Shown in pieces: positions 23,425-34,060 of a stretch of DNA of 64,000 nt (its first letter is position 1; each line of letters begins with the position of its first letter). The notes under the pieces were generated by a model. It ran no database searches and was not told the DNA's origin. It saw only the letters and a list, made by a program, of their open reading frames with translations. This DNA comes from Inia geoffrensis. Its lineage: Eukaryota; Chordata; Mammalia; Artiodactyla; Iniidae. The stretch lies in the NCBI GenBank assembly GCA_036417435.1, contig CM070899.1:149434237-149498236 (forward strand). Reading direction: 5' to 3'. The position numbers were made by a program, and so were the translations under genes.

Positions 23425-23470
<46 letters not shown>
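23425..23470 (+). repeat. (AC)n microsatellite
   Basis: About 23 uninterrupted AC units, preceded by GTAT and followed by GTGCACGG. Lies between two MLT1 LTRs of opposite orientation. Likely length-polymorphic. Confidence 0.97.
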
Positions 23471-23474
<4 letters not shown>

Positions 23475-23524
23475 ACGGAGGAGGGGCTAGCAATGCTGCC
23501 AAGTGATGGTTATCGATGCACCAC

Positions 23525-24017
23525 TGTGGTAGGCGAATATCGGCCTCCCAAAGATAGCCACGCCCTAAACCCAGAACCTGTGAGTATATTAAGTTACTTG
23601 GCAATGGGAATTAAGATTGCAAATAGAATTAAGGTTGCTAATCAGCTAACCCTAAAACAGGGAGACAATGCTGCATTATCTGGGTGGGCCCAGTATAAAC
23701 ACACAGGTCCTTAAATGGGGAGGAGGGAGGCAGGAGAGTAGAGTCAGAGGGAGCTGTGACTATGGAAGAAAGGCACAGAGAGGCAGTGTTGCTGGCTCTG
23801 GAGATGCAGGAAGGAGCCACAAGCCAAGGAAAGCAGCAGTCTTTAGGAACTGGAGAAGGTAAGGAAACAGACTCACACTTAGGGCTTCCAGAAAGGAAGG
23901 CAGCCCAGCTGGCACCTGGATTTCAGCCCAGTGAGATCTGAGTTGGACTTCTAGCCCACAGTGCTGTAGGATAATACTTGTGGTGATGTGTTACAGCAGC
24001 CATAGGAAACTAATACA
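23525..24017 (+). repeat. MaLR (MLT1-type) LTR, sense
   Basis: Nearly complete: 'tgtggtaggcgaatatcggc', 'attatctgggtgggcccagt', 'gtccttaaatggggaggagg', 'tttcagcccagtgagatctg' and the 3' end 'ggaaactaatac'. Opposite in orientation to the LTR at 22898 and from a different subfamily, so the two are not a provirus pair. Confidence 0.85.
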
Positions 24018-26030
24018 AGAAACTGATGAAGTTCTCCCAAACGCTGACAAAGGGGAAAGGACAGCAGCGCTGGAAGGAAAGCTGGCAGAAGGATTGAGAT
24101 GGGAGAGACGGCAGGTCCCCTACCACTTGGGAGAGTAGCCCCCACTGCTCTCTGTTGATGGAACATTTCACATCTCACTTTGCTGAGAGTGACTATCTCT
24201 CGGGCCCAGCTCAGTGCTGGCACAGAGTAAAGGCTCAACACTGCTTCTCACAGCTTCCTGGACCCCACGGTGACCCCCTATGGGGCCTCTAGCCCCACAG
24301 GACAGTGTGGGCTCACAGAGTGTCTCTGCAATGACACCACCAGCTCTTTGCACTAGAACTATCTGCTTTTCATAAGGGCTACCAGATCAGATTTGGAGTC
24401 AAACATGGATTCCCAACAACTGTTTGCAAGGAAAGGCAACGTAGAGTTCCATTTGCCCATAGAGACATTAGCATCTCTAGAAGTCTTGCTGTACAGCATT
24501 TTCTTTCTGAAACAATGCATTTCTTGGTGGCAGTTTAACCTTTTGAATGCTGTTCCCTGTGAGGTCATTCATCTTCTCTCTGAATGGCTCCCTCCTCCTC
24601 CCTAAGGTCTTGGCACACAAGTCCATGAGCTCTGGAGACCTAGGTCCTCTTTGGCAGGAAGTCTCTCTGGGGAGGGGAGACAGCCAAGGAGGGAAGGAAG
24701 GCAGGGGACCCTAGGAAGCCACGGTTTCTTCCAGACCAGGGAGCCAAGCTGAAAGCAGGCTGTCCAATCCCGGAGATCCTGGCAGATGATAGTAACAACC
24801 AGTTTCCCCTTCTCTCCCAGAGCCCGGAACCCAGGGACATGTGCAAGGCACATCTGGGCTTCAGTGTAAAAATAAACCTGGGACTGTCAAGCCCCAGCAT
24901 ATTAATGGCAATTAATGATTCGCTCTAATCCTCCCCAGCTCTCCGTGGGCATCTGCGACATGCTTGGGGCTGGACACCCCTCCCCACTCTCTCCTCCTCC
25001 TGCGGATTCTGTCCATATGCTGAGCTGCTCAGGAATGCAGGTCTGGGAGGGAAAACTTAATGGGAAGAGGTGTCCGCTACAAAACGCCTGCCCAAGGCTA
25101 ACAGGAGAGATGCAGCCCACCAGCCACGGGGGTTGGGGGGTGCTCTTGTACCCACTCTTCCCTGGGACTGGCAAGGCTTGGGCAACTAGCAGCTCCTTAC
25201 AAGACCCCCTGAGCCAAGAAAACTGAGGCCTCCAAGATGCACTCCTGGCGTCAGATTCTGGCATTTGAGGTGCTCCTGTCTCTCAGTTCAGGTAGCACTC
25301 AAAAGGCAGCCCCATTTCACCCACGCTGGTCAGCTCCCCTTGCGCAGGACTCCGGACCCTATAGGCAGATGGCAGCTGCTCCCAGAAAGACTCCATCCTT
25401 CTAACCTCTCTTCTGGGCTGAGTGTGTCTCGGATACAGTGAGTCCCCTTTCTGCATCCTCGCAGCACCCATGCTCCCCCACTACAGCACTCCTCATGGAT
25501 GCGTCCCATCACCCTGTGTCCCCGCCTGGACTGTAACATGGGAGGGCAGAGACCACACCACCATGTTCCCAGTCGGTCCCAATTGCCTGGCATGGTGCCA
25601 GGTGTGCCACAGGTGCATAATACAGGTTGCTGTCTGTCTGGTCAACTGGCCACGTGTGGGAAGTGATGGAAATGCACCTCGCACTTGCTAAGCTCCCTGT
25701 GTTCGCTCCTCTCGCTCTTGCTCATTGACTGCTTCATTCAATCTTCCTACCTCCCTATGCCTTAGGTACTATTATTACTCCCCTTATTTAGAGGAAGAAA
25801 ATTAAGTTCCTGCAGCTGAGATCACTTGTCCCAAGTCCCACAGCTCATAGGCGCTACAGACAAGAGCCATCCCAGGCTGTGTCTACCCCATTTCATCAAG
25901 GTCACTCTGCAGGAGGTTCCAGCCTCGTCAAAGCCCAACTTTCAAGGTCATTGCCCGCCCCCCACCCCACCCCAGGACCAATTTGGTTTTCACAGCAGCC
26001 CCAGGAACTGGATTGTTGTTAAAGACTCCC
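24018..26030. other. Mostly unassigned non-coding DNA
   Basis: Short L2-like tail near 24210-24245, L2-like fragment near 25540-25630 ('gggagggcagagaccacacc', 'tgcctggcatggtgccaggt'), MIR at 25690-25865. No gene recognised. Confidence 0.4.
25690..25865 (-). repeat. MIR SINE fragment, antisense
   Basis: 'taggtactattattactccc', 'tagaggaagaaaattaagtt' and 'ttgtcccaagtcccacagct' match the antisense MIR core. Confidence 0.75.
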
Positions 26031-26105
26031 ATTTTACAGGTGAGGAACCTGAAGTTTAGAAAAGCTAAGCAAATTTCTCAAAGTCACAGAGCAGAGCTCA
26101 GGCTC
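26030..26105 (-). repeat. Short MIR fragment, antisense
   Basis: 'cattttacaggtgaggaacc' then 'ctcaaagtcacagagcagag' match the MIR core; about 75 bp remain. Confidence 0.65.
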
Positions 26106-26548
26106 CAAGGACCCGTCTGTGGATGACGTTGAGTCACAGATTTCTGACTGGTCAATCCTTGAGAGATGGGAGCAGAAGGCTGAAGAAGGCCTAGCAAGAG
26201 GCACTGGGATGTTTATGGGAACTTGCCCTAAGGTCTGGGCTCATCACTGTGGGTCCAGAGGCGGGGAGAGTGATACAGAAGCTGGAGGTAAAATTATTTG
26301 CATTGCTGATCACTGGTCCAGGATTTCTCTGCAAATCTGGGAGTAGGTGCTTGGGCGGCTCCAGCCCAACCCGTGCATTTATAACCCACTCACGCTGGAG
26401 AAGGAGAGGAACCGCTTCTCCCTGTGCTGTAATGAGCCGGAGATAAACTTTGCCTAGATAACACACTGCCTCTTCGTGCCAGTTCCATTTGGGATTAAAA
26501 CCACAGTGAAAAAAAAAGAAGAGAAAAACAGAATCAAAAAAGGCCCCA

Positions 26549-26751
26549 GGGCTTCCCTGGTGGCGCAGTGGTTGAGAGTCCGCCTGCCGATGCAGGGGAT
26601 GCGGGTTCGTGCCCCGGTCTGGGAAGATCCCACATGCCGCGGAGTGGCTGGGCCCGTGAGCCATGGCCGCTGGGCCTGCACATCCGGAGCCTGTGCTCCG
26701 CAACAGGAGAGGCCGCAACAGTGAGAGGCCCACATACCACAAAAAAAAAAA
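26549..26751 (+). mobile_element. Cetacean CHR-2-type SINE
   Basis: Full-length copy starting 'gggcttccctggtggcgcag', with B-box region 'gcgggttcgtgccccggtct', body 'gagcctgtgctccgcaacag' and a long A tail. The target-site duplication AAAAAAGGCCC is at 26536-26546 and 26752-26762; its A-run merges with the tail, so the exact tail end is arbitrary. Near-identical to the copies at 5467 and 55925. Confidence 0.92.
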
Positions 26752-26762
26752 AAAAAAGGCCC

Positions 26763-27640
26763 TGAAAACCAAGCACCTTGAAGACTTTCCCCTCTTTGAA
26801 ATCTCTCTAATTGGGCAATTATCTAAGGCGGGAATATGGGCTTCTCCTAGCCGTTACAGAAACACACACAATGAGGAAATTATTGCCTTCTTGATCCTAT
26901 ACGGAACAGCTATTATTCCTGCTGGAGTGAAATTGGGTTTCCACACTGAAAGTCTTTGGTGGCAAAGAAAGTCACTCTCCCCAAGTCCCCAGCTGGCCTT
27001 GGTAAAAAGAATCAGGTTGCTGTCATAGATTCAAATTTAACCACCAAATTTCTCCTTTCAAAAGGACAGCTTCCTGCACAGGCAGTCCAGTAATGTGATG
27101 CAAAACACCCAATTCTACCATGTTTCTGGTGCCATTTCAGAAGGCAGCCAGGAGGATTTCACCTGCCCACCACTGTGCTTTCACCTGGCTCAGAGCTGCT
27201 GCTCCGTTTCCCTCCCAGCCTCTCCATCCAACTGCTTCTCATCTCCATGGGAACCCATGCTGAGAAGTACTTTCCATCCTTGCCCTTTCTTAATCCCCCA
27301 AGACACAGAATCATGGGACTTTCATCCCAGTAGCAGCCTCTCTCAGGTTGAGGTGGCTGTTTTACAAGAAATCACCGGGATCCATCTTTTTCCCCCTAAG
27401 CAAGCAGCACATTCCTTGAGTTTTTCTTATAGAAGAAGGGTGGCACTATGTGACAATCTCTACTCTCTTGACCCGTCCACATACCCAAGAGCCAGGGACG
27501 GCCAAGCAAGCACAGAATGGGCATAAAGACATATTTGTTGAGATGTCAAAGCAAATCCTGCATTAGGGCTTTGAATGACTAAGCCCTCTCCCTGTTTCCC
27601 CTACACACACACAAACACACACACTCACACACACTTCTCC
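26763..27640. other. Unassigned non-coding DNA
   Basis: No gene recognised. The 143-codon frame at 27095-27526 has no family resemblance and no splice or promoter context. A short interrupted (CA)n lies at 27605-27635. Confidence 0.4.
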
Positions 27641-28080
27641 ATTGCCTAGGTCAGCACACTGGTGTCCAGGCCTCTCTCCAGACCACTGCAACAGCCTCCT
27701 ATCATATCTCACACCATTCATCTCTCCCCGCCGGTCCAGCCCAGGTTGGTTACACCAGTGCCTTGTTCAAAACCCTGCAGTGGCCCTCCATGGCCCCCAG
27801 AATAAAGGTGATGCCTTTAGCCAGGCATTCAAGACCTTTCTGAACCTGGTCCTAGCAAATCTTTCCAGCTGGATCTTTCTCAGAACCCACACACCCTCTG
27901 GCCAACTGGTCTACTCCCCATCTCTTGCTCACACACCCACACTCCTCCTTCCTGTGAGTTTGATCATTCAAATCCTCAGCTTAGAGTGTCCTCCCCTCCA
28001 TCTCTACCTGTCAAATCCCACTTGGTCTTCAAAGCCCAGCTCAAGTGTCACCTCCTCCACAAAACTGCCCACACTTAGCA
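27641..28080 (+). repeat. L2 LINE ORF2 fragment, sense
   Basis: Follows the L2 reverse-transcriptase C-terminal region and 3' domain: 'gaccactgcaacagcctcct', 'aaaaccctgcagtggccctc', 'agaataaaggtgatgccttt', 'cttagagtgtcctcccctcc' and 'agctcaagtgtcacctcctc'. It is open over 158 codons (27642-28118), but the frame is not the L2 frame throughout. Confidence 0.75.
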
Positions 28081-29162
28081 CCTGGGATAGGCGAGACATT
28101 TTCACACGGCCAATCTGACTCAGGCTTTGCAATGCAACTGATCTGGCTCAGCCATGTCTGTGCTTAGAACCCCAGAGTCCCAGCTTATCCTAATTCCCGT
28201 CCCATCTCTGATACTCCCCCTAGGGGTGAGGGTTGACCAGTGGGTGAGGTTGGGAGATGAGTGCAGATATCTGGTGTGTACATTTCTTAGTTGGAAAATA
28301 GCTGGGAGTATAAAAGTTTGGTTTCGTGGTGCATCAAAATGTTTCACCGTTGAAACTAGTGCATTAAGATCTCCTGTCCTCTGCCTGCCCCGTGATATGT
28401 CTTCCACATGTTTGCTGAATAAGTGGTGTATTCTCCCCTCCTTGGCTCACTCTGAGGTAAGCAGCCTGACCCCTCATGGCACCTCCCACCGTGCCCCTCG
28501 CCACTGCTAGAACCCCCTGCCCCTCCTGCCCTCCCCGCACTTCCCCACCTCTAAGCAACAACAGAAGGGAAGGAAATATAAGGAGCCTACGGCAGCCCTC
28601 CTATAGGCAGTGACTCAGGGGTGGGTCAGCTTGCCAAGGGCCCACTCTGATCCTTGCCTCTGTTCTGGTCAGCTTCTGCCTTGACCCTGAAACCTATCCT
28701 TTTTCAAGTCTCAAACATACCTGTAGGCTCAGTTCTCCACATCCTCCACAGTTTGGCTTCCTTCTACCCAGAGACTACAGTCCCAACCCTGAACTGCAGT
28801 CACAGGATGAGAACTCTGCCACCAGGGACCCAACCTGTCTGATGCCCCCTGACTATGTCACTGCCCAATGCCTGCCCCAAGACTGCTTGTTTCCAGGAAC
28901 ATCACTCTCTTCTGTCAAATCTGTCATGGCAGACTGTCTAGATTCTCACCAAACCCACTCCCCCTTCCTCCTGGCACACACCTAGACTTCCTTCTGAGGA
29001 ATAAAGGGCAGCCAAATGACTGCATTCTGGCCACAGAAATGTGGGAAAAAGTGATGAACTTCTGTACTTCGCCTCCAAGCCCAGCCCATAAAACTTCTTC
29101 TGCAATCTCTCCCTCTCTCTTTCTCCCCCTGGATGATTGCAAATAAGGATGAGGCTCCCGAC
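28081..29162. other. Unassigned non-coding DNA
   Basis: No gene or named repeat recognised. C/T-rich stretches occur near 28500-28560 and 29100-29130. Confidence 0.4.
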
Positions 29163-29345
29163 TGCACTGTCCAATATGGTAGCAGCTAGCCACATGTAGT
29201 TAATTAAATTTAAACTACTTCAAACAAAAGAAAATTTAAAATTCAGTTCTTCAGGTGCACTGACCACATGTCAAGTACTCCAACATCAAAGTGCGGCTAC
29301 AGAACATGTTCATCATCACAGAAAGCTCTAGGACGGTGCCACTCC
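29163..29345 (+). repeat. Partly palindromic MER DNA-transposon relic
   Basis: 'cactgtccaatatggtagca', 'gctagccacatgtagttaat', 'gaccacatgtcaagtactcc' and 'cacagaaagctctaggacgg' identify the same element as 1016-1212, in opposite orientation. Confidence 0.65.
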
Positions 29346-29866
29346 ATGGAACCCCTGTTGAGCAAAGTCTGGCCCTTGAATAAGGGCTCAGAACAGAATC
29401 ATCTCCTCCTCCTCAAGTGCCCTTTACAAGAGCTAATGTGAGTGAGCAAGAAATGACCTTTGACTGGGTAAGCTGCTGAGATTTGAGATTGATTGGGACA
29501 GCAGTTAGAAGACCCTAACACCCCCCCACAACTCACTTGTCCAATGCTCTAGACACAGACCCCAGCACCACTGCCTGCCATCTGTACCTCCCTCCCTATT
29601 CCCAGATGGCGGGGGGACAAGTGGCCAGGACTTCAGCCTCTCTTCTTGAACCTTCCTCATTCCTGCTTAGGTCTGTGGCTCTTGCATCTCTGTCCTAACT
29701 TCTGCATTTCCCAAACCCTTTTCACCATTTTTGCCAAATCCATATGTAACCACCATTGTCATTTATGTCATATCTTTCCTTAAATGGACTCCTTTTTTAT
29801 TTAAATAAATGTATTGAATAAGGACACTTTATGTAGCTTCTTAAATGGAATACTAGTATTACTTTC
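29346..29866. other. Unassigned non-coding DNA
   Basis: No gene or repeat recognised. Confidence 0.35.
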
Positions 29867-29902
29867 TGTATTAGTCAGGGTTCTCAAGAGAAGAACCAAT
29901 TT

Positions 29903-30000
<98 letters not shown>

Positions 30001-30425
30001 ACTTGATTGTACGAAATTGGCTCACACAATTACAGAAGCTGACAAGTCCCAGGATCTATAGTTGATAAGCTGGAAAACAAGGCGAGACAATGGTGTAAGT
30101 TCCAGTCCAAAAGCCAGCAGCCTCAAGACCCCAGAAGAACAGATGTTTCAGTTCAAGTCCAAAGGCAGAAAAAAACTAATGTCCTAGCTTAAGGCAGTCA
30201 GGCAGGTGGGAATTCCCTCTTACTTGAGGGAGGGTCAGGCTTTTTGTTCTATTCATGCCTTCAACTGATTGGATGGGGCCCACCCATGGGAGGGAGGGCA
30301 ATCTGCTTTTCTGAGTCTACTGATCCAAATGTTAGTTTCATCTGGACACACTCAGAATAATGTTTGACCAAATGTCTGGGCACCCTGTGGCCCAGTCAAG
30401 TTGACACATGAAAGTAGCCATCACA
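29867..30425 (-). repeat. ERVL/MaLR-like solo LTR with embedded microsatellite
   Basis: Antisense LTR opening TGTATTAGTCAGGGTTCTC and closing 'gtagccatcaca' (TG...CA ends). Internal marks are 'attggctcacacaattacag', 'ttcaactgattggatggggc' and 'cccagtcaagttgacacatg'. Flanking 5-mers CTTTC and CTTGC agree at four of five bases. The TA/GA tract near its edge has expanded to almost 100 bp. The precise family is not certain. Confidence 0.7.
29903..29999 (+). repeat. (TA)9(GA)~39 compound microsatellite
   Basis: Nine TA units run directly into about 39 GA units with one GAAA interruption at 29945-29952. It sits inside the LTR at the point where the family normally carries a short A/T- and GA-rich stretch, so it grew from an internal seed. 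Confidence 0.97.
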
Positions 30426-32099
30426 CTTGCCACAAACAGAAGATAAATACAATTAGGACCTAACAATTTTATTTACATCTAGCTGGAACCTGCAGCCTGT
30501 CTTAGGCTCTGAGCCTGAGACTTGCTATTTTCTCTGTTTAAAAGGGAGATTAACAAGTATTGGGGAAGTGTTAAAAGTACACCGATGCTACACTGAGACT
30601 TTCATCTTAAAATAATCATAAGGATTGTAAAAGAGTCCAAAAGAAAACACTCTTTCCCACTGTGTGATTCAGCCTTTCAACGCCAGTTCATATGCTACCT
30701 TAAGTTAACCCCAGTGCCCACCAGCGGAATCCACACTCACCCGGGGGCCTCTATCTTAGACTATGGACCTCTGAAGGCTAAGACCACATCCTAAGGACAG
30801 TCACATCACTCTCATACATCAGAGCCACTTAATAAATGGTAGATGAGTGATGGCATGGCCGGGAACATTCTCTGACCTAGTTGGCGGTTTCTGTCAGAAG
30901 CAGAACATCATGACAAAGGAAATGGAACCAGAATGTTAAACCACACTAAAGGTTCCGTCTACCAAAAACCTCCTGTGGCACTTTGGGGCAGGGCTGTGTC
31001 TAAAGGAATTAAAACATTCAATAGCCCCAGGCCAGATTAAGACATTCTGAGTCTCCAAACTCTGTCCCACATCATCCAAAACAACAGAATATATTTTCAC
31101 AGAGAGAACATTGAACATTTCTATCTAAACACAAATTCAAGCTGCATATATATGAAACAGTGTATTTAGAGAGAAGGAAGAGTGGGGGAGAGAAAGAGGA
31201 ACAGGAGGAGAGAAGGCAAAGAAGGAATCGAAAATGGAGGATATCTGAAATCTAATCATGGCTCTCCTCAGCATGAAATTCTACAGTGATTTTTCCCTTC
31301 ATAATAGCGACAAATCCAAGCTCCTTTTTAGATACGTAGAACTTTGGACCACTTATGTCAAAATATAGCCTCCTAAGACCACCCAGTGCCTTCAGGTCCC
31401 CAGAGGAATAGCCAAGAAAAGCCATCCCCATGCACACTCATGGACCACCCAGGGGCATCTTTAGCTAACAAGGCTTTCATATCACCAGGACTTTCTGGGC
31501 TGAGGGAATTCTCAAAGATAGATACAGAGATCTGGGAATTGTTTTCAAATTTCCGAAAAACCTAACGGGTATCATATATTTTTTTCCTGCAACAAAACCT
31601 ACTAAATGACCTGCAGTCCCATAGTGGGGTCCTATACTTACCTCTAATGCTGCATTTCATTTTCCTGCCTGTCTCCCCAAAGGAGTATGAGCTCCTTGCA
31701 ATTGGGAACCATATATTTGCCCGATTTCACGTTTTTAAAAAAGATATCCTCAATGCCTGCCACATAATCCTTAAAAGATGTCTGAGAATAAGCCAGTGAA
31801 TTAGTGAATGAAACAAATAAAGGTGATACTATACTGTTTTACATACTTGGTGTCTTTGAGTAATAAAAATGTGAAGGCAAATCCATTAGCAGTAGGGTAG
31901 CAGATTATTTGAAAGGAAAAATCACTCAAAATAAGTGAAAAAAAATAATGAAAGGGGTGCTAGGCAATGAAGAGGTTGGGAGCCTTCGACAGTACACATA
32001 CACATTTGTTCCCACACAAAAAGCCTAAGAAACCCGAATCCCCCCGGGGAAGCAGAGCCCTGGAGACACAGTCTGTTTCTGAGCCACCAGCTCCTAAGG
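30426..32099. other. Mostly unassigned non-coding DNA
   Basis: L2-like 3' tails near 30770-30850 ('cagagccacttaataaatgg') and 31660-31810 ('aggagtatgagctccttgca'). A purine-rich run lies at 31165-31240. No gene recognised. Confidence 0.4.
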
Positions 32100-32286
32100 C
32101 AGAATTTCTCAAAGGGAGGCCTGGAGACCACTGTATCAGAATCAATGGGAAACTGATCAAAATGCAGATTCCTAGGTCCTTGCCCCAGACCCAGAGAGTC
32201 TGAATGCCTGAGACTAGGACCTGGACTCTACATTCTAAGAAGTTCTTTGAGTCATTCTCAAGCACACGTGAGTCTGAAAACCATTG
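32100..32286 (+). repeat. MER5-like DNA-transposon relic
   Basis: 'cagaatttctcaaagggagg', 'agaatcaatgggaaactgat', 'cagacccagagagtctgaat' and the closing 'gtctgaaaaccattg' outline a diverged MER5-type hAT element with decayed terminal inverted repeats. Confidence 0.55.
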
Positions 32287-32519
32287 CCCCAAGGGTTCCT
32301 GGGCAAATCCCTTTCTGGCCACCTGACACCCAGATCAGGGGATGGGCTCAGAGAGGCTCATCCCTGTACTCCAGCTGTGAGTGCACATCCCTCACCTGGG
32401 ACTCATAAACATTGTATCGGAGAGAAGATGTAGTGAGAACTGGGCATAAATTATGTTCCTCTGCCCCTCTTCCCACCCCCAGCCTTCCCCTAAGGAAGGC
32501 CCCAGCCCCAGGGACTGCT

Positions 32520-32710
32520 CACCGGTATTTCAATAAACTCCAACTGGCCCTTTATCAGATGGTCCAGTCAATTAGAACTTCATCAGAAATCAATTTGTGA
32601 GGCCCAGCCGAGATGTAACTATAGATCAGGGCAATGGCAACTGATTATCCCACTAATGGAATATTCCATTGATTAATTGAGTATTTAAATCTTTCAGAGT
32701 GTGGCCATGC
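32520..32710. promoter_or_regulatory. Candidate conserved non-coding element
   Basis: Unique A/T-rich stretch with repeated ATTA/TAAT and GATTAATTGA-like cores: 'ccagtcaattagaacttcat', 'actaatggaatattccattg', 'attaattgagtatttaaatc'. GGAATATTCC (32656-32667 area) is a perfect palindrome and TEAD-like (GGAATG-type) sites adjoin it. No repeat match; regulatory role is inference. Confidence 0.25.
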
Positions 32711-32969
32711 TTGCTGCCATTGTTGCTGGATGAAAGGGGTACGAGGAGCATCCTGGTCAAAGAAGAAAGGGATGTTTCACTCTCCATTTATCAGCTTGCA
32801 GCAGAATAACAGGTCTGTCCTGGGTCCTCACAAAACAAGAGCATTGCAAGGTCTTCAACACAATGCAGGAAACTCCCAGAGCTGATTGGGCCAATCAGAG
32901 GAAGATGGGTTTAAATTCTCCTTTTTCCTGCATGGCTGTATACCTAGTGGCTCAAAGAAATATCCATAC

Positions 32970-33124
32970 CAGTGCGTCTCACACTTCCAAATCACCTGGA
33001 GACTTGTTAAAACACAGGACTCTGGGTGCATCCGGGTCTGATTCAGCAGGGCTGGGCGGGAGCCTGAGAACATGCATTTCTAACAGGATCCCCAGTGAAG
33101 CTGAGACCACACTTTGAGCAGCAC
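32970..33124 (+). repeat. MER5A-type hAT-Charlie transposon
   Basis: 'cagtgcgtctcacacttcca', 'aatcacctggagacttgtta', 'catgcatttctaacaggatc' and 'gaccacactttgagcagca' follow MER5A from end to end with an internal deletion. Confidence 0.85.
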
Positions 33125-33332
33125 TTATCTATAATTTATAAACATATATTTTAACAAGTGGGAGAGAGGGAAACAAACATTATCTAATACCTGTGTGATT
33201 TATGCTAGAGTCTGAAATTTTAAAATGCACATTATCGATGCCAGTGCAATATTGGCAATAAATGTAAGACAATACACGCTACACCAATGAAAAAGTGGAT
33301 GGACTTACGTTTTACTGGGACCCTTGGTTAAG

Positions 33333-33555
33333 AGTGGAGGTTTTGTTTGGGGCTCACATCCTGACCCCAGTTCTTCTTAGCTGCATAGCTCTGAAGGAAC
33401 TTCACCTCTCCAGGCCAGGTTCTCCTTGTACTGAGGCTGCCCATTCCTGCACCACCGATAGGCCTGTGGAAAGAAAGTGCATAAAGCACTTAACGTGATG
33501 CTTGGCACATAGTAAAAACACAAGAGATGGAAGCTATTATTATTATTACCCTGAT
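33333..33555 (+). repeat. MIR SINE, sense
   Basis: 'gctgcatagctctgaaggaa', 'cttcacctctccaggcc', 'gtgcataaagcacttaacgt' and 'gatgcttggcacatagtaaa' in the sense MIR order; ends in a short ATT repeat. Confidence 0.7.
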
Positions 33556-33832
33556 ACCCAATATCTAAAAAGTTCTCAGAAGTCAGGTTCCCTTTGGGGA
33601 TAAGAGGGATGTGATTGCTTTTTGCCAAGAAGCAGATGTGTCTGCTTAAGGGGATGGGAAGAGCCAAGGAAAGCCCCTTGCTCCCTGCATCTTCTCTAGT
33701 CGCTGCACTGGGTCTTTACCACATGACTGTGAAGTTTCTGACACGCAGAACTTCCAGGGACTTTGGGTGGGTGGGGACCAAATTTCCCCAAGCAGCTGGT
33801 AGATTGTGAGGGCAAAAAAGAAAAGAAATTGG

Positions 33833-34060
33833 GCTTTACTGAAGCCCTGCTGTATGCTATGCACTTTTTTTGTTAAGGGATCTCATTTAATCTTGACTGA
33901 AACTGGGATAGGTTGATATAATATCCCCACTTTTCAGAAGAAGAAACTGAGACTCAGAGAAGGAAAGAGATTAGCTCTAGACAATCAGCTGGTGGGCTGG
34001 AATTGGAGCCAGGTTTGCTTAACTCTAAGGTCCGCGCGCTTTTCTCTTCACCACACCATG
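33833..34060 (-). repeat. MIR SINE, antisense
   Basis: 'gctgtatgctatgcactttt', 'ctcatttaatcttgactgaa', 'gaagaaactgagactcagag' and 'tggaattggagccaggtttg' follow the antisense MIR consensus over nearly its whole length. Confidence 0.85.

Noticed and set aside
22898..24017. A provirus formed by the two MLT1 LTRs
   Set aside because: They are in opposite orientation, of different subfamilies, and no internal retroviral sequence lies between them.
26191..26772. 193-codon minus-strand frame
   Set aside because: About half is the antisense of the CHR SINE at 26549; chance frame through a repeat.
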